Origin: Caecitellus pseudoparvulus
Lineage: Eukaryota > Bigyra: Bicosoecida
Assembly (NCBI GenBank): GCA_965644315.1
Contig: CBFFRQ010000013.1
Coordinates: 919,775 to 983,774, forward strand
Length of the DNA: 64,000 nt
Direction: 5' to 3'
Both the position numbers and the translations under genes were made by a program. Shown piece by piece: positions 50,701-59,285 of this stretch (position 1 is the first letter of the stretch; each line of letters starts with the position of its first letter). The notes beneath the pieces are model-generated. The model did not search any database and had not been told where the DNA came from. It worked only from the letters and a program-made list of their open reading frames with translations.

Positions 50701-52756
50701 GCGTGGCGACAGTGACACTGTTTCAGATCACCTACAAGCAGCACAGCAGGGAGACGCTACGGAACAGGTATACTTGGGCGTCATGTACAAACATGGCAGA
50801 GGTGTGGCCAGGGATGAATGTGAGGCTGTCCGGTGGTTCAGCGCAGCTGCCGAGCAGGGACTCGCGTTGGGACAAACCAAGCTGGGAATCATGCTCAGAA
50901 CAGGGGTTGGTGTGAGCAAGAATGAGAGCGAGGCTGTTCGTTGGTTCAAAGCTGCAGCAGAGCAGGGCCATGCAGCTGGGCAAGTCAACTTGGGCGACAT
51001 GTACAGGTACGGCAAGGGCGTTGGGAAAGATGTAGGTCAAGCTGTGCGGTGGTATCGGGCAGCAGCTGAGCAGGGGCATCCGCGAGGACAAATCAATCTT
51101 GGGCGAATGTATGCCAGCGGCAGGGGCGTGCCGAAGAATGAGAGTGAGGCTGTGCTGTGGTATCGGGCAGCGGCTGACCAGGGGCATGCAAAGGGGCAGG
51201 TCAAGCTCGGCCGCATGCTCGAGTTCGGCACGGGTGTGGCCAAGGACGAAGCCGAAGCTGTGCGGTGGTATCGGGCAGCAGCGGAGCAAGGAGATGCACG
51301 CGGTCAAGTTAACCTGGGCATAAAGCTCGTCTTTGGCTCTGGCGTGGCCAAGGATGATGCCGAGGCTGTGCGTTGGTTAAGGGCAGCTGCTGAGCAGGGG
51401 CATGCACATGGGCAAGGCAGTTTGGGCACGATGTACGAGTATGGCAGGGGTGTAGAGCAGGACGAAGCCGAGGCTGTGCGGTGGTACCGGGCAGCAGCGG
51501 AGCAGGGTGATGCCCTTGGTCAGTGCAATCTGGCCAACATGTATGGGTTTGGCAAAGGGGTGGAGAAGGACGACGCGGAGGCTGTGCGGTGGTACACGGA
51601 AGCTGCCGGAAAAGGAGTAGCTGATGCACAGTGCTACCTAGGCACGATGTACTCCAACAGCTGGGGCGTGGACCAGGATGAAGTTGAAGCTGTCCGGTGG
51701 TACAGAGCAGCTGCTGCCCAGGGGCACACAGAAGGGCTATGCAACCTTGGGGATGCGCTTGCTCATGGGATTGGTGTGGAGCAGGATGAAACTGAAGCAG
51801 TTCGCTGCTACGAAGCAGCGGCCGGGCAGGGGGACTCAGACGGGCAGTGCAACCTCGGCATTATGTATGAGTACGGTAGGGGAGTGGAGAAAAACGAGGC
51901 AATGGCCGCTGAGTTGTATAGCGCAGCAGCTTTGCAAGGAAATGAGCTTGGCCAGTACTATCTGGGCACGATGTACGAACACGGAAGTGGTGTGGCAAAA
52001 GACGAAGCAGAAGCTGTACATTGGTACAGGGCAGCGGCCGAGCAGGGTCACGCGGATGGGCAGGTCAGTCTGGGCACTATGTACGAGGAGGGAAGGGGTG
52101 TGGAGATGGATGAAGGTGAAGCTTTGCGCTGGTACAGGGCAGCGGCAGAGCAAGGAAATGGGCTTGGGCAGTGCAAATTGGGAATGTTGTATGAGTATGG
52201 CAAGGGAGTGGAAAAGGATGAGGGAGAGGCACTGAAGTGGTACACGGCAGCGGCTGAGCAAGGCGACGAATTTGGCCAATGGTACCTTGGTATCATGTAC
52301 TCGACCGGCAGAGGTGTAGAAGTTAACGAAGCTGAGGCAGTGCGCTGGTCCAGGGCAGCGGCTGAGCAAGGACATGCCGATGGACAGTGCGACCTAGGCT
52401 TGATGCTTGAGTTCGGCAAGGGTGTGGAGAAAGATCACATTGAAGCTGCAAAGTGGTACAGAGAAGCAGCCGATCAAGGTCATGCCCACGGGCAGTGTTA
52501 TCTGGGCACCATGCATGAGCATGGAAAGGGTGTGGACCAGGATTTCGCCGAAGCGGCAAAGTGGTACAGAGCCGCGGCCGAACAAGGACACGCGGGGGCT
52601 CAGTGCCTCCTTGGCAAGATGTACTCGGACGGTCGGGGCGTGGAGCAGGATGACGTTGAAGCCGTGCGGTGGTACAAGGCAGCAGCTGAGCAGGGAGATG
52701 AACTTGGGCAATTCTGCTTAGCGAAAATGCTCGAACATGGCACGAGTGCTGAATGA
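47738..52756 (+). CDS. Ankyrin plus Sel1-like repeat protein
   Basis: A frame of 1672 residues from MIKSAPQDVTIAHAEAHAGA; an upstream ATG at 47423 is possible. Residues ~1-550 are helical and unassigned. About 554-720 hold ankyrin-type units of the form FITACRTGDVALLRQLLALE and FRLACREGHVEVVKELLALK, each closing with an (I/V)DVHAG-type loop. A predicted coiled coil (about 765-800, VARLESSARDGLSLTLQEKV) and a disordered Ser/Glu linker follow. The C-terminal 670 residues are 18 complete Sel1-like repeats and one half repeat, each exactly 36 residues, with consensus GxCxLGxMYxxGxGVxKDEA followed by EAVRWYRAAAEQG. Sel1 repeats are TPR-like helical pairs that scaffold protein complexes. Composition is less G+C-rich than at the left of the window. 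Confidence 0.88.
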   Translation: MIKSAPQDVTIAHAEAHAGAGGGATLGSLPREVIDGLDKLRCLPGWPTKRVDALRGSEATEKVETSAGEESSAIGNREVVRLLQDVGMALLDQARLLQGQREREEVCPALRYLSIRCFAAIEMLHQVGSCASPHLVPDGEAMWGPMVEAWSSVRAGPGPVEGVLADLTRWWLDRKARGVAPVPFGDVSLASAAGNTAITEAVTSLGRQASWLRGSAAGPMQCEAAANQIDLAACAVQRFQGLVGSAGAVDVDALPREDGLNVPDELSCFTAKDACVFSSKVAPAGSESKNVEKICQLALQLRSGSEALAQCAGGVAKAEAARIALGLPRFAQVLQSVAFSSTSPDELKSYQQGVGDVAAVQMHGERCWPLSRMLQDEAWGDVDSGSKELLCVQVFGSLAVAEVCGVKVDSACVADFVVVGLSTCSVGSFVESLRSRRCHVLLSACSKIWAGHAAGVFREKGAALARAILGAGTGSEGTMQESTSFDDSDSSAWRAALSAFERDSIANFADLYALVFLSCKLNRGSVESLEERLRAIGARSMSMARQQMEHSWAAQESSFITACRTGDVALLRQLLALEGDEAVGVHASIAVELEAAFCWACHNGHLCTVRELLGLTGKREVDVHAGSRFGSEAGFRLACREGHVEVVKELLALKGHREIDVHAGDDGGFRLACKRSHVAVVRELLRLEGGRAIDLRAHGDQWLRWACDHCSFNVVCELLTHCTSLAGKGHARHRTQGSEQSSTESGTAGSATGRDSATQPLLDERVARLESSARDGLSLTLQEKVAQLRRIVEAAAPYVHQMDHGSSTASSEPAADCATPCSGKRSITEEPEVGFESKQQQAAGTPRISVAQIRNRKAAADALVWTGEEGRATEATAISPGNAFVDESEATTTGTETSPVYKARSVGAGKNTHAHLRIDLRSCDRRAHEWDFPATPKVSSGLSVKLGLGQSKSKGLDPEKYMTAIKSGNTIAPSGDPEIDDDHSEAPMRGDSDTVSDHLQAAQQGDATEQVYLGVMYKHGRGVARDECEAVRWFSAAAEQGLALGQTKLGIMLRTGVGVSKNESEAVRWFKAAAEQGHAAGQVNLGDMYRYGKGVGKDVGQAVRWYRAAAEQGHPRGQINLGRMYASGRGVPKNESEAVLWYRAAADQGHAKGQVKLGRMLEFGTGVAKDEAEAVRWYRAAAEQGDARGQVNLGIKLVFGSGVAKDDAEAVRWLRAAAEQGHAHGQGSLGTMYEYGRGVEQDEAEAVRWYRAAAEQGDALGQCNLANMYGFGKGVEKDDAEAVRWYTEAAGKGVADAQCYLGTMYSNSWGVDQDEVEAVRWYRAAAAQGHTEGLCNLGDALAHGIGVEQDETEAVRCYEAAAGQGDSDGQCNLGIMYEYGRGVEKNEAMAAELYSAAALQGNELGQYYLGTMYEHGSGVAKDEAEAVHWYRAAAEQGHADGQVSLGTMYEEGRGVEMDEGEALRWYRAAAEQGNGLGQCKLGMLYEYGKGVEKDEGEALKWYTAAAEQGDEFGQWYLGIMYSTGRGVEVNEAEAVRWSRAAAEQGHADGQCDLGLMLEFGKGVEKDHIEAAKWYREAADQGHAHGQCYLGTMHEHGKGVDQDFAEAAKWYRAAAEQGHAGAQCLLGKMYSDGRGVEQDDVEAVRWYKAAAEQGDELGQFCLAKMLEHGTSAE
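50753..52753 (+). repeat. 18.5 tandem copies of a 108-bp coding repeat (Sel1-like)
   Basis: From GAC at 50753 the Sel1 unit recurs every 108 bp; the nineteenth begins at 52697, exactly 18 x 108 bp on, and stops half-way. No unit has gained or lost a codon. Units are diverged, so this is not a fresh expansion, but length is strictly conserved. Confidence 0.9.
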
Positions 52757-52873
52757 TGCCTGGTCAGCTTGAAGCGTGAGAAGACTGCCTTGTTGACCAT
52801 GTGTGGTAGCCACTCGAGGAATCGAAGGTTGCCCCAACTGCAGGCAGCGTCATGTCTCAGCTCAATAGGACTA

Positions 52874-53013
52874 AATGCAGTGCAAACTCTTGTTTTCACC
52901 ACACTCACCTCACAAACGCTCCTGCGCCGCGCCATTTCGCCCTTAGGTTAGGGTTAGGAATCAATGCATTGCAACCTCTTGTTTTCAACCACACTCACTT
53001 CACACTTGCTCCT
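52874..53013 (+). repeat. ~50-bp direct repeat flanking a telomeric stub
   Basis: Copy 1 (52874-52923) and copy 2 (52963-53013) both read AATGCA-TGCAA-CTCTTGTTTTC then ACCACACTCAC-TCACA...GCTCCT, with a few mismatches and one extra base in copy 2. The 39 bp between them hold the short TTAGGG tract. This resembles subtelomeric repeat units rather than genes. Confidence 0.75.
52943..52958 (+). repeat. Interstitial telomeric stub
   Basis: TTAGG TTAGGG TTAGG in the same orientation as the terminal telomere, followed two bases later by TCAATGCATTGCA. Confidence 0.7.
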
Positions 53014-53323
53014 CGAGAGAAGCGGGCTGCGGCGCTCGCTTGCTCAGTGCACATAACTTGCACAGAGCATGGTGAGTCACCATGTAAAGTAAGCTTGTTC
53101 TTTTCAGAACATGGTACTTTAATGTTCTTCGTCGTCATTCAGGCGTTCGGCGCCTGTTGGGTGAGTTGGGCGCGGGTTTCGGCCCTGGCGTGTTGGGGGC
53201 GCCGCGGCGACCCCGCGCACACCGCGCCACCCCGCGACCCAACACGGCCCCGCCGCGCGTTACGACACTGGGAATTTCAGAATAACATCTTAGAATGCAC
53301 TATCAACCCAAAGCAAGCTTTTA
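53014..53323. other. Subtelomeric spacer with inverted repeats
   Basis: No gene is seen. About 53190-53245 holds a strong G+C-rich inverted repeat: gtgttggg...cccaacac with CGCCGCGG/CCGCG inside. A smaller one, GTTCT-tttc-AGAAC, lies near 53095. The right part may be the 3' untranslated end of the retrotransposon that follows. Confidence 0.5.
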
Positions 53324-55560
53324 TCACTCACTTTCTTCCTCCTCTGCTGCGCCATCTCGCCCGGGAGCGAGGTGGCTTGGCATGGTCCAGGCGGCAGGCG
53401 TGGCAGCCGTGTAGCGGGCTCGCCGCGCGAGGTCCGCGGCGGGCTGCCCGCGTTCCACGCCAGCGCCCTGAAGTTGAGCTTCTACCACGTGATTAAACAC
53501 GGCCCCACAGTACCGGATGCACGTTTTCAGGACTTGCGTCCATCCGGGAGGTGCGGCGACCACGTCGTGGGGCCAGTAGAAACTTTTGCCGTCTGCGGCA
53601 CCCCCAGAATTCGGGGGCAACTTTTGCCGCAAGGGCCCAGCAAATGCCTCCAGTGCTTCAGCGGCTTTCACTGGGTCTTGGTCCAGTAGATGGGTCGAGT
53701 TTCGGACTGGAACACGCAACCGTTCCATGTGTGGCGCCGTGAGGGCAGCACAAGTTGCGTGATCCCAGTCCGCACACTCGGGTGCTCCCGTGGGCCACTG
53801 ACCACACAAGGCGAGCCGCTTCAGCAACGCCCGGGTGTTCTGGCATGAGATACGTGTTCCAGTGTCTAGTTGACAGCCAGCCTGCACCGCTGCGTGCAGG
53901 CTTTCTGGAATGGTGACGTATCTCAGGGGTGGGTGCCGGAGGGCCTCGGCCGTCAGCCGCCTCGGCACAGCGGTTGACTTTGCCGCTTCGTCACAGTCCT
54001 GCATGTTCTGCGCTGCCTCTCGGAAGAACGCCAGACGTTCTAGAGATACTGAAGGGCAGTCCAGCAGAATGTGGTCTAAAATAAGCTCCGCATCGCGAAT
54101 TTCGGGGTCCAAACACAGAGGACATGCGATATACGGTGTCAGAGCAGCACCCGGATGCAGGAGCTGCTGTGTCTGCAGCATGAACACCTTCGGCAACGGG
54201 CTTCTGTCAGGGTGACAGGCGGTCCAAGCACTACAGGGAACACTTGGAATCGGATGAAGTTCCGCGTGTGTTCGCGCTCGGATGTCCAAATGGTGAGGCC
54301 TCGGCGAGAGCGTCGGATTCACTCTTTTGTCGCCTGTTTCTCCTCGAGGCGAGTGGCCCGGGTACTCAGCAGGTAGGAACATGGTCTCCCGGTACATGTC
54401 TGTTCTTTGCGTTCGTGCAATGAACAAGTACGACTCCAGGAGGTCCAAACGCTGCCTCAACGTGAAAGTGGCTGGGAAGTCAACCGACCTGTCGAACCTT
54501 GCAGAGGCCACAGGAACACTCGTTGCGACGAACAACTTCGGGCCGTTCTGGGCCATGTTCTTGGGCAGCTTTAAGGCCTTTTGGAGAGATCGCATCTCTT
54601 CGTGTAGGGCCGTGGTGTCCCGATTTCCGCTCAAATCGTGCCACCTCGCGGCCATGGCCAGAACGCCGAACACACCTTCGTGGTACCCCAACAGGCGCAG
54701 CTCTAAGAGAGGTCTGACGGCCCACGGGGTGCCTGTGCCGTAGAAGGTGTGTTTCGAGGCCGCTACGTCTTCCAAAAGGAGGGCCGACGGGACCCTCTCG
54801 TCCGGGACGTCCGCGACCATCGTTCGGCCCTGCCATACGCTCACCATCAGGATCTTGAAAGCAGGCGAATCCACCACAGCCTGCTTAAGTGTCCGGACTA
54901 TGAAACCAATGCGACTTCGCATCGTGCGCATGTGCGTCAGAGGAATACCAGCCGCTGCAAGGACCGCGCCGTGTTGGACGCGCATCGGATGAAGCTGAAA
55001 ACCGAACACGGATTTGTCCAGAACACTGCCAACGGCATTGTCGCACATGCGGTTGGGCATGAGCGAGTGTTTGCCGGTGATTGCCAGTGTGTAGTCCGCT
55101 GCAGCGACCACTGAGGTCCTCAAAAGGCGGTGCGCTGCCGACGGGGCGAGCCATTCGGCCGCAGAAATCGCCACAGAAGAATGCCCAGCCATGCTCAAGG
55201 TGGTTGCAGCATTTCGACGAGCTACTTTATGCTGTATGAACAGCTTGGCTTGCAGCGGTGTTCCCAAGTACTCGTATTCGTCCACGAGAGGGATCCGCTT
55301 TCCGTCGACTGTTAGCGCCTGTGACTCCGCAGCAAGGCGTTTCTTGGCGCTGACTATCTGCACATGGAGTCGGCTCATGCGATACGCAAGTCGTGGTGTT
55401 GGTCGCATGATCAGGATGGCCGACTTGGAGGCGTTGACTCTGAGCCCCAGCAGAGCCCCGACCCGCCTGACGATGGTGATCGCACGGATCACGGCGGCCG
55501 CGCTGTCTACGACGAGCCCCAGGTCGTCTGCGTACAGCGCATGGCTGAATCGGGGTCCAG
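53324..55560 (-). pseudogene. LINE C-terminal reverse transcriptase part, in the shifted frame
   Basis: Motif C (HALYADDLGLVVD, with the catalytic YADD) is near 55530-55560 in a frame different from motifs A and B. The nominal 722-codon frame starts just after it at 55492. Downstream are NASKSAILIMRPTPRL, VDEYEYLGTPLQAKLF (thumb entry) and a Cys/His knuckle CPLCLDPEIRD...HILLDCP. A single-base insertion or deletion between about 55570 and 55690 would explain the break; that stretch is rich in homopolymers (C5, T6, G5). It could be decay, programmed frameshifting or a sequencing error. The protein ends in an acidic EEEESE. Confidence 0.75.
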
Positions 55561-58274
55561 TGTGGACTGGGTCCCCCTTTGAATGCAGTAGCTTGACCCC
55601 CAGTGTCGGTTTTTTCCCCCGTTCCCTCCCCCGGAATGTGGTTCAAGGAGAGTGCACGGGACACCAGGTCGACCGCGATCTTGAATAGGAGGGGCGAGAG
55701 GACGCTTCCTTGCGCTACGCCACTGGTCGCATGAATGGCCTCGGTCATGCCGTGTTCCGTGTCGATGCAGACGCTGGCGTTCTCGATGAAGTCTACGAGG
55801 AGTCGCCTGGTGGTGCGGTCCAGCGGCAGGTGCTCTAGCAGCACGCGCAAGGCCCTGTGATCAACGGAGTCGAAAGCCTTTCGAAAGTCGATAAACACGG
55901 CGAAAACGGCCAGTGGAGGGCTGTTCTTGGGTCTAATGTCCCGGGAACACGTCGCGGTCGCTGTTCTCAGTGCTGTTCTTGGTCCTTCGAGCATCGCAAA
56001 AACGTGCTCGTGGCACCCGCGGCCTCTGGAGAACCCTGCTTGCTGCGGAGTGATGAGGCCTTGGACGGCTTGTTCCAGCCTGAATGCAAGAACACTGTTC
56101 ACCAGCTTGCTCAGCGGGCTCCGGCACACGATCAGCCGGTACGTCGACGCGACCCCGGGGGTCTGACCCTTCTTTGCGAGCAGTACTCCCTTGCCGTGGT
56201 GCAGCTCCCGTGGCAGGAGACCGTCTCCCTTCACCAGGTGCTGTAGCGTCTCTGCGAGGCATCTCAGAACATCCGGGCCTGCGTAGGCCCAGTGTTCGGC
56301 CTTGAGTTCCGACAGACCACTGCTGCGGTGTTTCCGCAGTGACTTGGTCGCTCTGAGGACCGCCTCAAAGTTGAAGATTTTCGGCTCTTCAGAGGCTCCC
56401 GAGTCACTCCCTGCGGAAATTGGAGGCAGCAGACCCTCAAAGTGGGCTGCACTGAGTCCGTCCAAGTCGGTACTGGGTGGCTGTGCTATCACAGATCTCA
56501 TCTGAGAATGCAAGATTTTCACCACCTGGGCCGGCTCGGTCACCGCCTGGCCGGCCTGCAGCGCGAGGCCAGTTGGCGCCAGGCCTCCGGCTCTTCGACC
56601 CAGCGCACGGCAGATGAGTTGATGCGCCGTGAAAGGGTGCTCCTTGGCGAGCATGTTGATATGCTTCCTTAGCCTGGAGGCGGTCTCCTTCTTAAAATCG
56701 GCCTTCGCGCGAGCCACCTCGTTGTGAGCCGCCCTGCAGCGCAGGGTCGATTCTCGGAGACTAACTTCTAAACTAGAGATCGCCAGGGCACGCCGCCTTG
56801 CAACCGAGTCACCTGAAGGGTGTTCTTCCAGATGGCGTGGTCGGAGTCGTCTCAACTTGCGCCGAAGTCTCCGGACCTCTGCAACTTTTTGGTTGCGTTT
56901 GCGGCGGGCCGCCCGCAGGCCATGGTCGGCCCTGGAACTCCTGCCCCTGGCGAAGACAGCGCATGCCGCTTTGTGCAGGACTCGGCCGATGTGACCCAAG
57001 GAGGGTGGTATGTGCGGTGTTCCGGCCCGCGGCCCCTGGGTGTTCTTGGCACTCTGGGCCAGCCTGTCGCCAGCATGTCTGGCGTACTGGGTGACCCGGG
57101 TGGAGGTTTGGAACACACCGGGGTCTTCGAATGGGGCCACCGGCCTGCGAGTGTTCCGTGTTCGGCCTGGGGGGGCTGTGGCACCGTGCAGCGTGACCGT
57201 ACAATGCACCAAAGCGTGGTCCGAGAGGAGCAGGTCCTGTGGGGACCTGGCGTCGCCCGTGCTGAAGGTGGTCACCACTCTTCCGTGTTCCGCGCGTTCG
57301 TACACGGGCCTGGACAGGCATATGTGGTCCAGGCACCGTCCGTACTTCATGTGGGTCGCGTTTCCTGACCCCGGACTCGGCAAGAGACCGTGCTGGTGGG
57401 TCCATCTGTCGAAGGATCCGACGTCGGATGCCGGCTTCTTCGGTGTTCCAGGACAGGACCACCCCATCCGCTCCCAGAACTGCATCCCCCCTGTTCCGGG
57501 ATGGCAGTTGAAGTCGCCAAGGAACGCCAGCTGGTGGGTGGGGCCGTAGCGGCTCGCCAAGAGCTCGAGGCCAGCCCAGACTTCGGCCCGGTCTGGCAGG
57601 GCGCCCGTGTCCACCTGTTCCACGTCCATGTCCCGTGTTCCAGTTGAAGGTGGAACACCGGGACGGTGGTCCTGACCTCGTTCAGGCGGGCTAACTCTCG
57701 CGTGCTTCCGCGTGATGCTGTGCGGCCGCAGTACCGGCATGTACACGCCTACCACCAGCAGCGGCGGTGACACCGCGTCCACCTCCGCCACCACAAGGCA
57801 GCGCCCATCCACCTGGCTCTCCTGCTCCGGTAGGAACCTGGGTCGGAGCCGGTCGTCCACGATCATGGCCACCTCGCTGCGGCCGCCGTCCTGTTGGACT
57901 GGTGGGCGGTACGACCTCATGCCGTGCTGGGCCAGTGACGGCATGCCGACCCCGCCCGGCTCCGTCACCACCAGGACCAGGGCGGCCGTATCCGGGGTCA
58001 CTGACTCCACAGCGGACAGCACCAGCTCCGGGTACATGCTGTGGGACTTCCACGTGTTCCACGTCGCCAGCGACACCGAGATGGGTCTCGTGCGTACTGG
58101 GCCGCCCTCAGCCCAAGTTCCGCACGGCTGCCCCGCGGCGCCTTCAGGGCTGTTCGGCGGCACCTCCGCGGAACCGAGAACACCCGTTGCGGCACCAGGG
58201 GCAGCGTGACCTCCTACAACGTCTACGAAATCCATGGCCTGGGATGCAGGTCGCATGGACCACACCACGCCCAT
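55227..58274 (-). CDS. LINE endonuclease and N-terminal reverse transcriptase part
   Basis: A 1015-codon frame. The endonuclease domain (about 65-370) has SVSLATWNTWKSHS, LVVTEPGG, LAFLGDFNCHPG, YGRCLDHICLSR and LLLSDHALVHC, the catalytic GDFN and SDH motifs of AP-like endonucleases. An Arg-rich region (about 430-500) may bind RNA. The reverse transcriptase begins near 640 with LRKHRSSGLSELKAEHWAYA, GKGVLLAKKGQTPG, QAGFSRGRGCHEHVFAML, motif A AVFIDFRKAFDSVDH and motif B TSGVAQGSVLSPLLFKI. After about residue 895 the frame becomes nonsense-like, because the true frame shifts before motif C. The start codon is uncertain; a Met 13 codons in is equally possible. Confidence 0.85.
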   Translation of the reverse strand: MGVVWSMRPASQAMDFVDVVGGHAAPGAATGVLGSAEVPPNSPEGAAGQPCGTWAEGGPVRTRPISVSLATWNTWKSHSMYPELVLSAVESVTPDTAALVLVVTEPGGVGMPSLAQHGMRSYRPPVQQDGGRSEVAMIVDDRLRPRFLPEQESQVDGRCLVVAEVDAVSPPLLVVGVYMPVLRPHSITRKHARVSPPERGQDHRPGVPPSTGTRDMDVEQVDTGALPDRAEVWAGLELLASRYGPTHQLAFLGDFNCHPGTGGMQFWERMGWSCPGTPKKPASDVGSFDRWTHQHGLLPSPGSGNATHMKYGRCLDHICLSRPVYERAEHGRVVTTFSTGDARSPQDLLLSDHALVHCTVTLHGATAPPGRTRNTRRPVAPFEDPGVFQTSTRVTQYARHAGDRLAQSAKNTQGPRAGTPHIPPSLGHIGRVLHKAACAVFARGRSSRADHGLRAARRKRNQKVAEVRRLRRKLRRLRPRHLEEHPSGDSVARRRALAISSLEVSLRESTLRCRAAHNEVARAKADFKKETASRLRKHINMLAKEHPFTAHQLICRALGRRAGGLAPTGLALQAGQAVTEPAQVVKILHSQMRSVIAQPPSTDLDGLSAAHFEGLLPPISAGSDSGASEEPKIFNFEAVLRATKSLRKHRSSGLSELKAEHWAYAGPDVLRCLAETLQHLVKGDGLLPRELHHGKGVLLAKKGQTPGVASTYRLIVCRSPLSKLVNSVLAFRLEQAVQGLITPQQAGFSRGRGCHEHVFAMLEGPRTALRTATATCSRDIRPKNSPPLAVFAVFIDFRKAFDSVDHRALRVLLEHLPLDRTTRRLLVDFIENASVCIDTEHGMTEAIHATSGVAQGSVLSPLLFKIAVDLVSRALSLNHIPGEGTGEKTDTGGQATAFKGGPSPHWTPIQPCAVRRRPGARRRQRGRRDPCDHHRQAGRGSAGAQSQRLQVGHPDHATNTTTCVSHEPTPCADSQRQETPCCGVTGANSRRKADPSRGRIRVLGNTAASQAVHTA

Positions 58275-58989
58275 GGCCGCTTAAAAAAAAGGGAATGGGA
58301 TGGCGGAGCATCCTACCACAGTGGTTACGCTTCGCTTCACAACTCTTACGAGTCCCGATGCTACGCATCTAGTTTAATGGTTCATTTAATAGTTCATTTT
58401 ACAGTAATTTAATATTCAATAAAATATACATTTTTTAAGATAAATAAAAATCCTATTTTTCCCTTTTACATTAAGGCCTCTTAGAACGACTTAATAATTT
58501 ATAAATAATAAAAAGTGTAATAGTATATACCTTCAAAAAATAAAATATCCAAAATATCCAAAAATCCAAAATATCCAAGAATTTTTAAAGTTCATAAAAA
58601 GTTATCATTTTACCAAAATAATTTGAAAGTGTCGGGAAACTGGATTTTTAGGATAATGGGGAAAATGTGGCATAGAGTATGGTAGGTGCAATATGTGCCA
58701 TCAAAAGAAGTATGGGCGGTGTGAGCCCCCTTCAAGAACAATTTAATTGCAACACTTAAAAATAAGAACCTACATGAGGAAGTTGAGAATGAGAAATAAG
58801 CATTTAAATTTTTTAGTATATTTAATTATTAAAGTTAATTATACAATTTTAAAAACGTGATTTTAGTTTAAAGGTTGCCTTAATTACACTATATAATTCA
58901 TCATAGGAGGAAAAGATATTTAGTAGATCGTGTCCACAAGCGGAGATAAGCTCCAGCCTTTCTTTTTCACATGATTTTTATATTGAAAC

Positions 58990-59266
58990 CTAACTAAAGA
59001 ACCTTTTATTGTAATCTCTTATAGCATCTTGTAAATTGTCATTTTCACCCCATAATAAAAAGAAGCTTAAATAACCGGCTCGTTTTGCGTCTCCTGTGTT
59101 AAGGTCTTTTATATGTCGTTTATGATAGCTAGAACGTTTTTTTTTTGTCTTTATGGTCTATATATGTGTTTCCTCCTACTTGTCCAAAATGTGTTTTAGT
59201 TCCATCATCAAATATAGCCGTACATCTTTTATTCTTTCGTGTGCTTGGTATAATATCAATAATCAT
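58990..59266 (-). pseudogene. DUF5754-like viral protein gene, broken by a frameshift in an A10 tract
   Basis: An ATG at 59266 opens MIIDIIPSTRKNKRCTAIFD, then THFGQVGGNTYIDHKDK. At a run of ten T on the + strand (59137-59146) the frame breaks and a stop follows within five codons. One frame over, the same family pattern resumes: SSYHKRHIKDL, AGYLSFFLLWG and a final DAIRDYNKRFF before a stop at 58990. The pattern (HFG, HKD, RH, LLW, DYKKRF-like end) is that of a small family (DUF5754) found in large algal and protist DNA viruses, function unknown. The break may be real decay or a homopolymer sequencing error. Confidence 0.7.
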
Positions 59267-59285
59267 ATATTATATACTATATTCT

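Larger units (their letters stand above)
53324..58274 (-). mobile_element. LINE-type (non-LTR) retrotransposon, frame-disrupted
   Basis: Reading on the - strand, an apurinic-type endonuclease, a reverse transcriptase and a C-terminal cysteine/histidine knuckle follow in the order usual for APE-class LINEs. Coding sequence spans about 4.95 kb in two frames: 58274-55227 and 55492-53324, overlapping at the break. No long terminal repeats, target-site duplication or clear poly(A) end was found. The 5' side meets the A+T-rich island at about 58372. The clade is not assigned. Confidence 0.88.
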
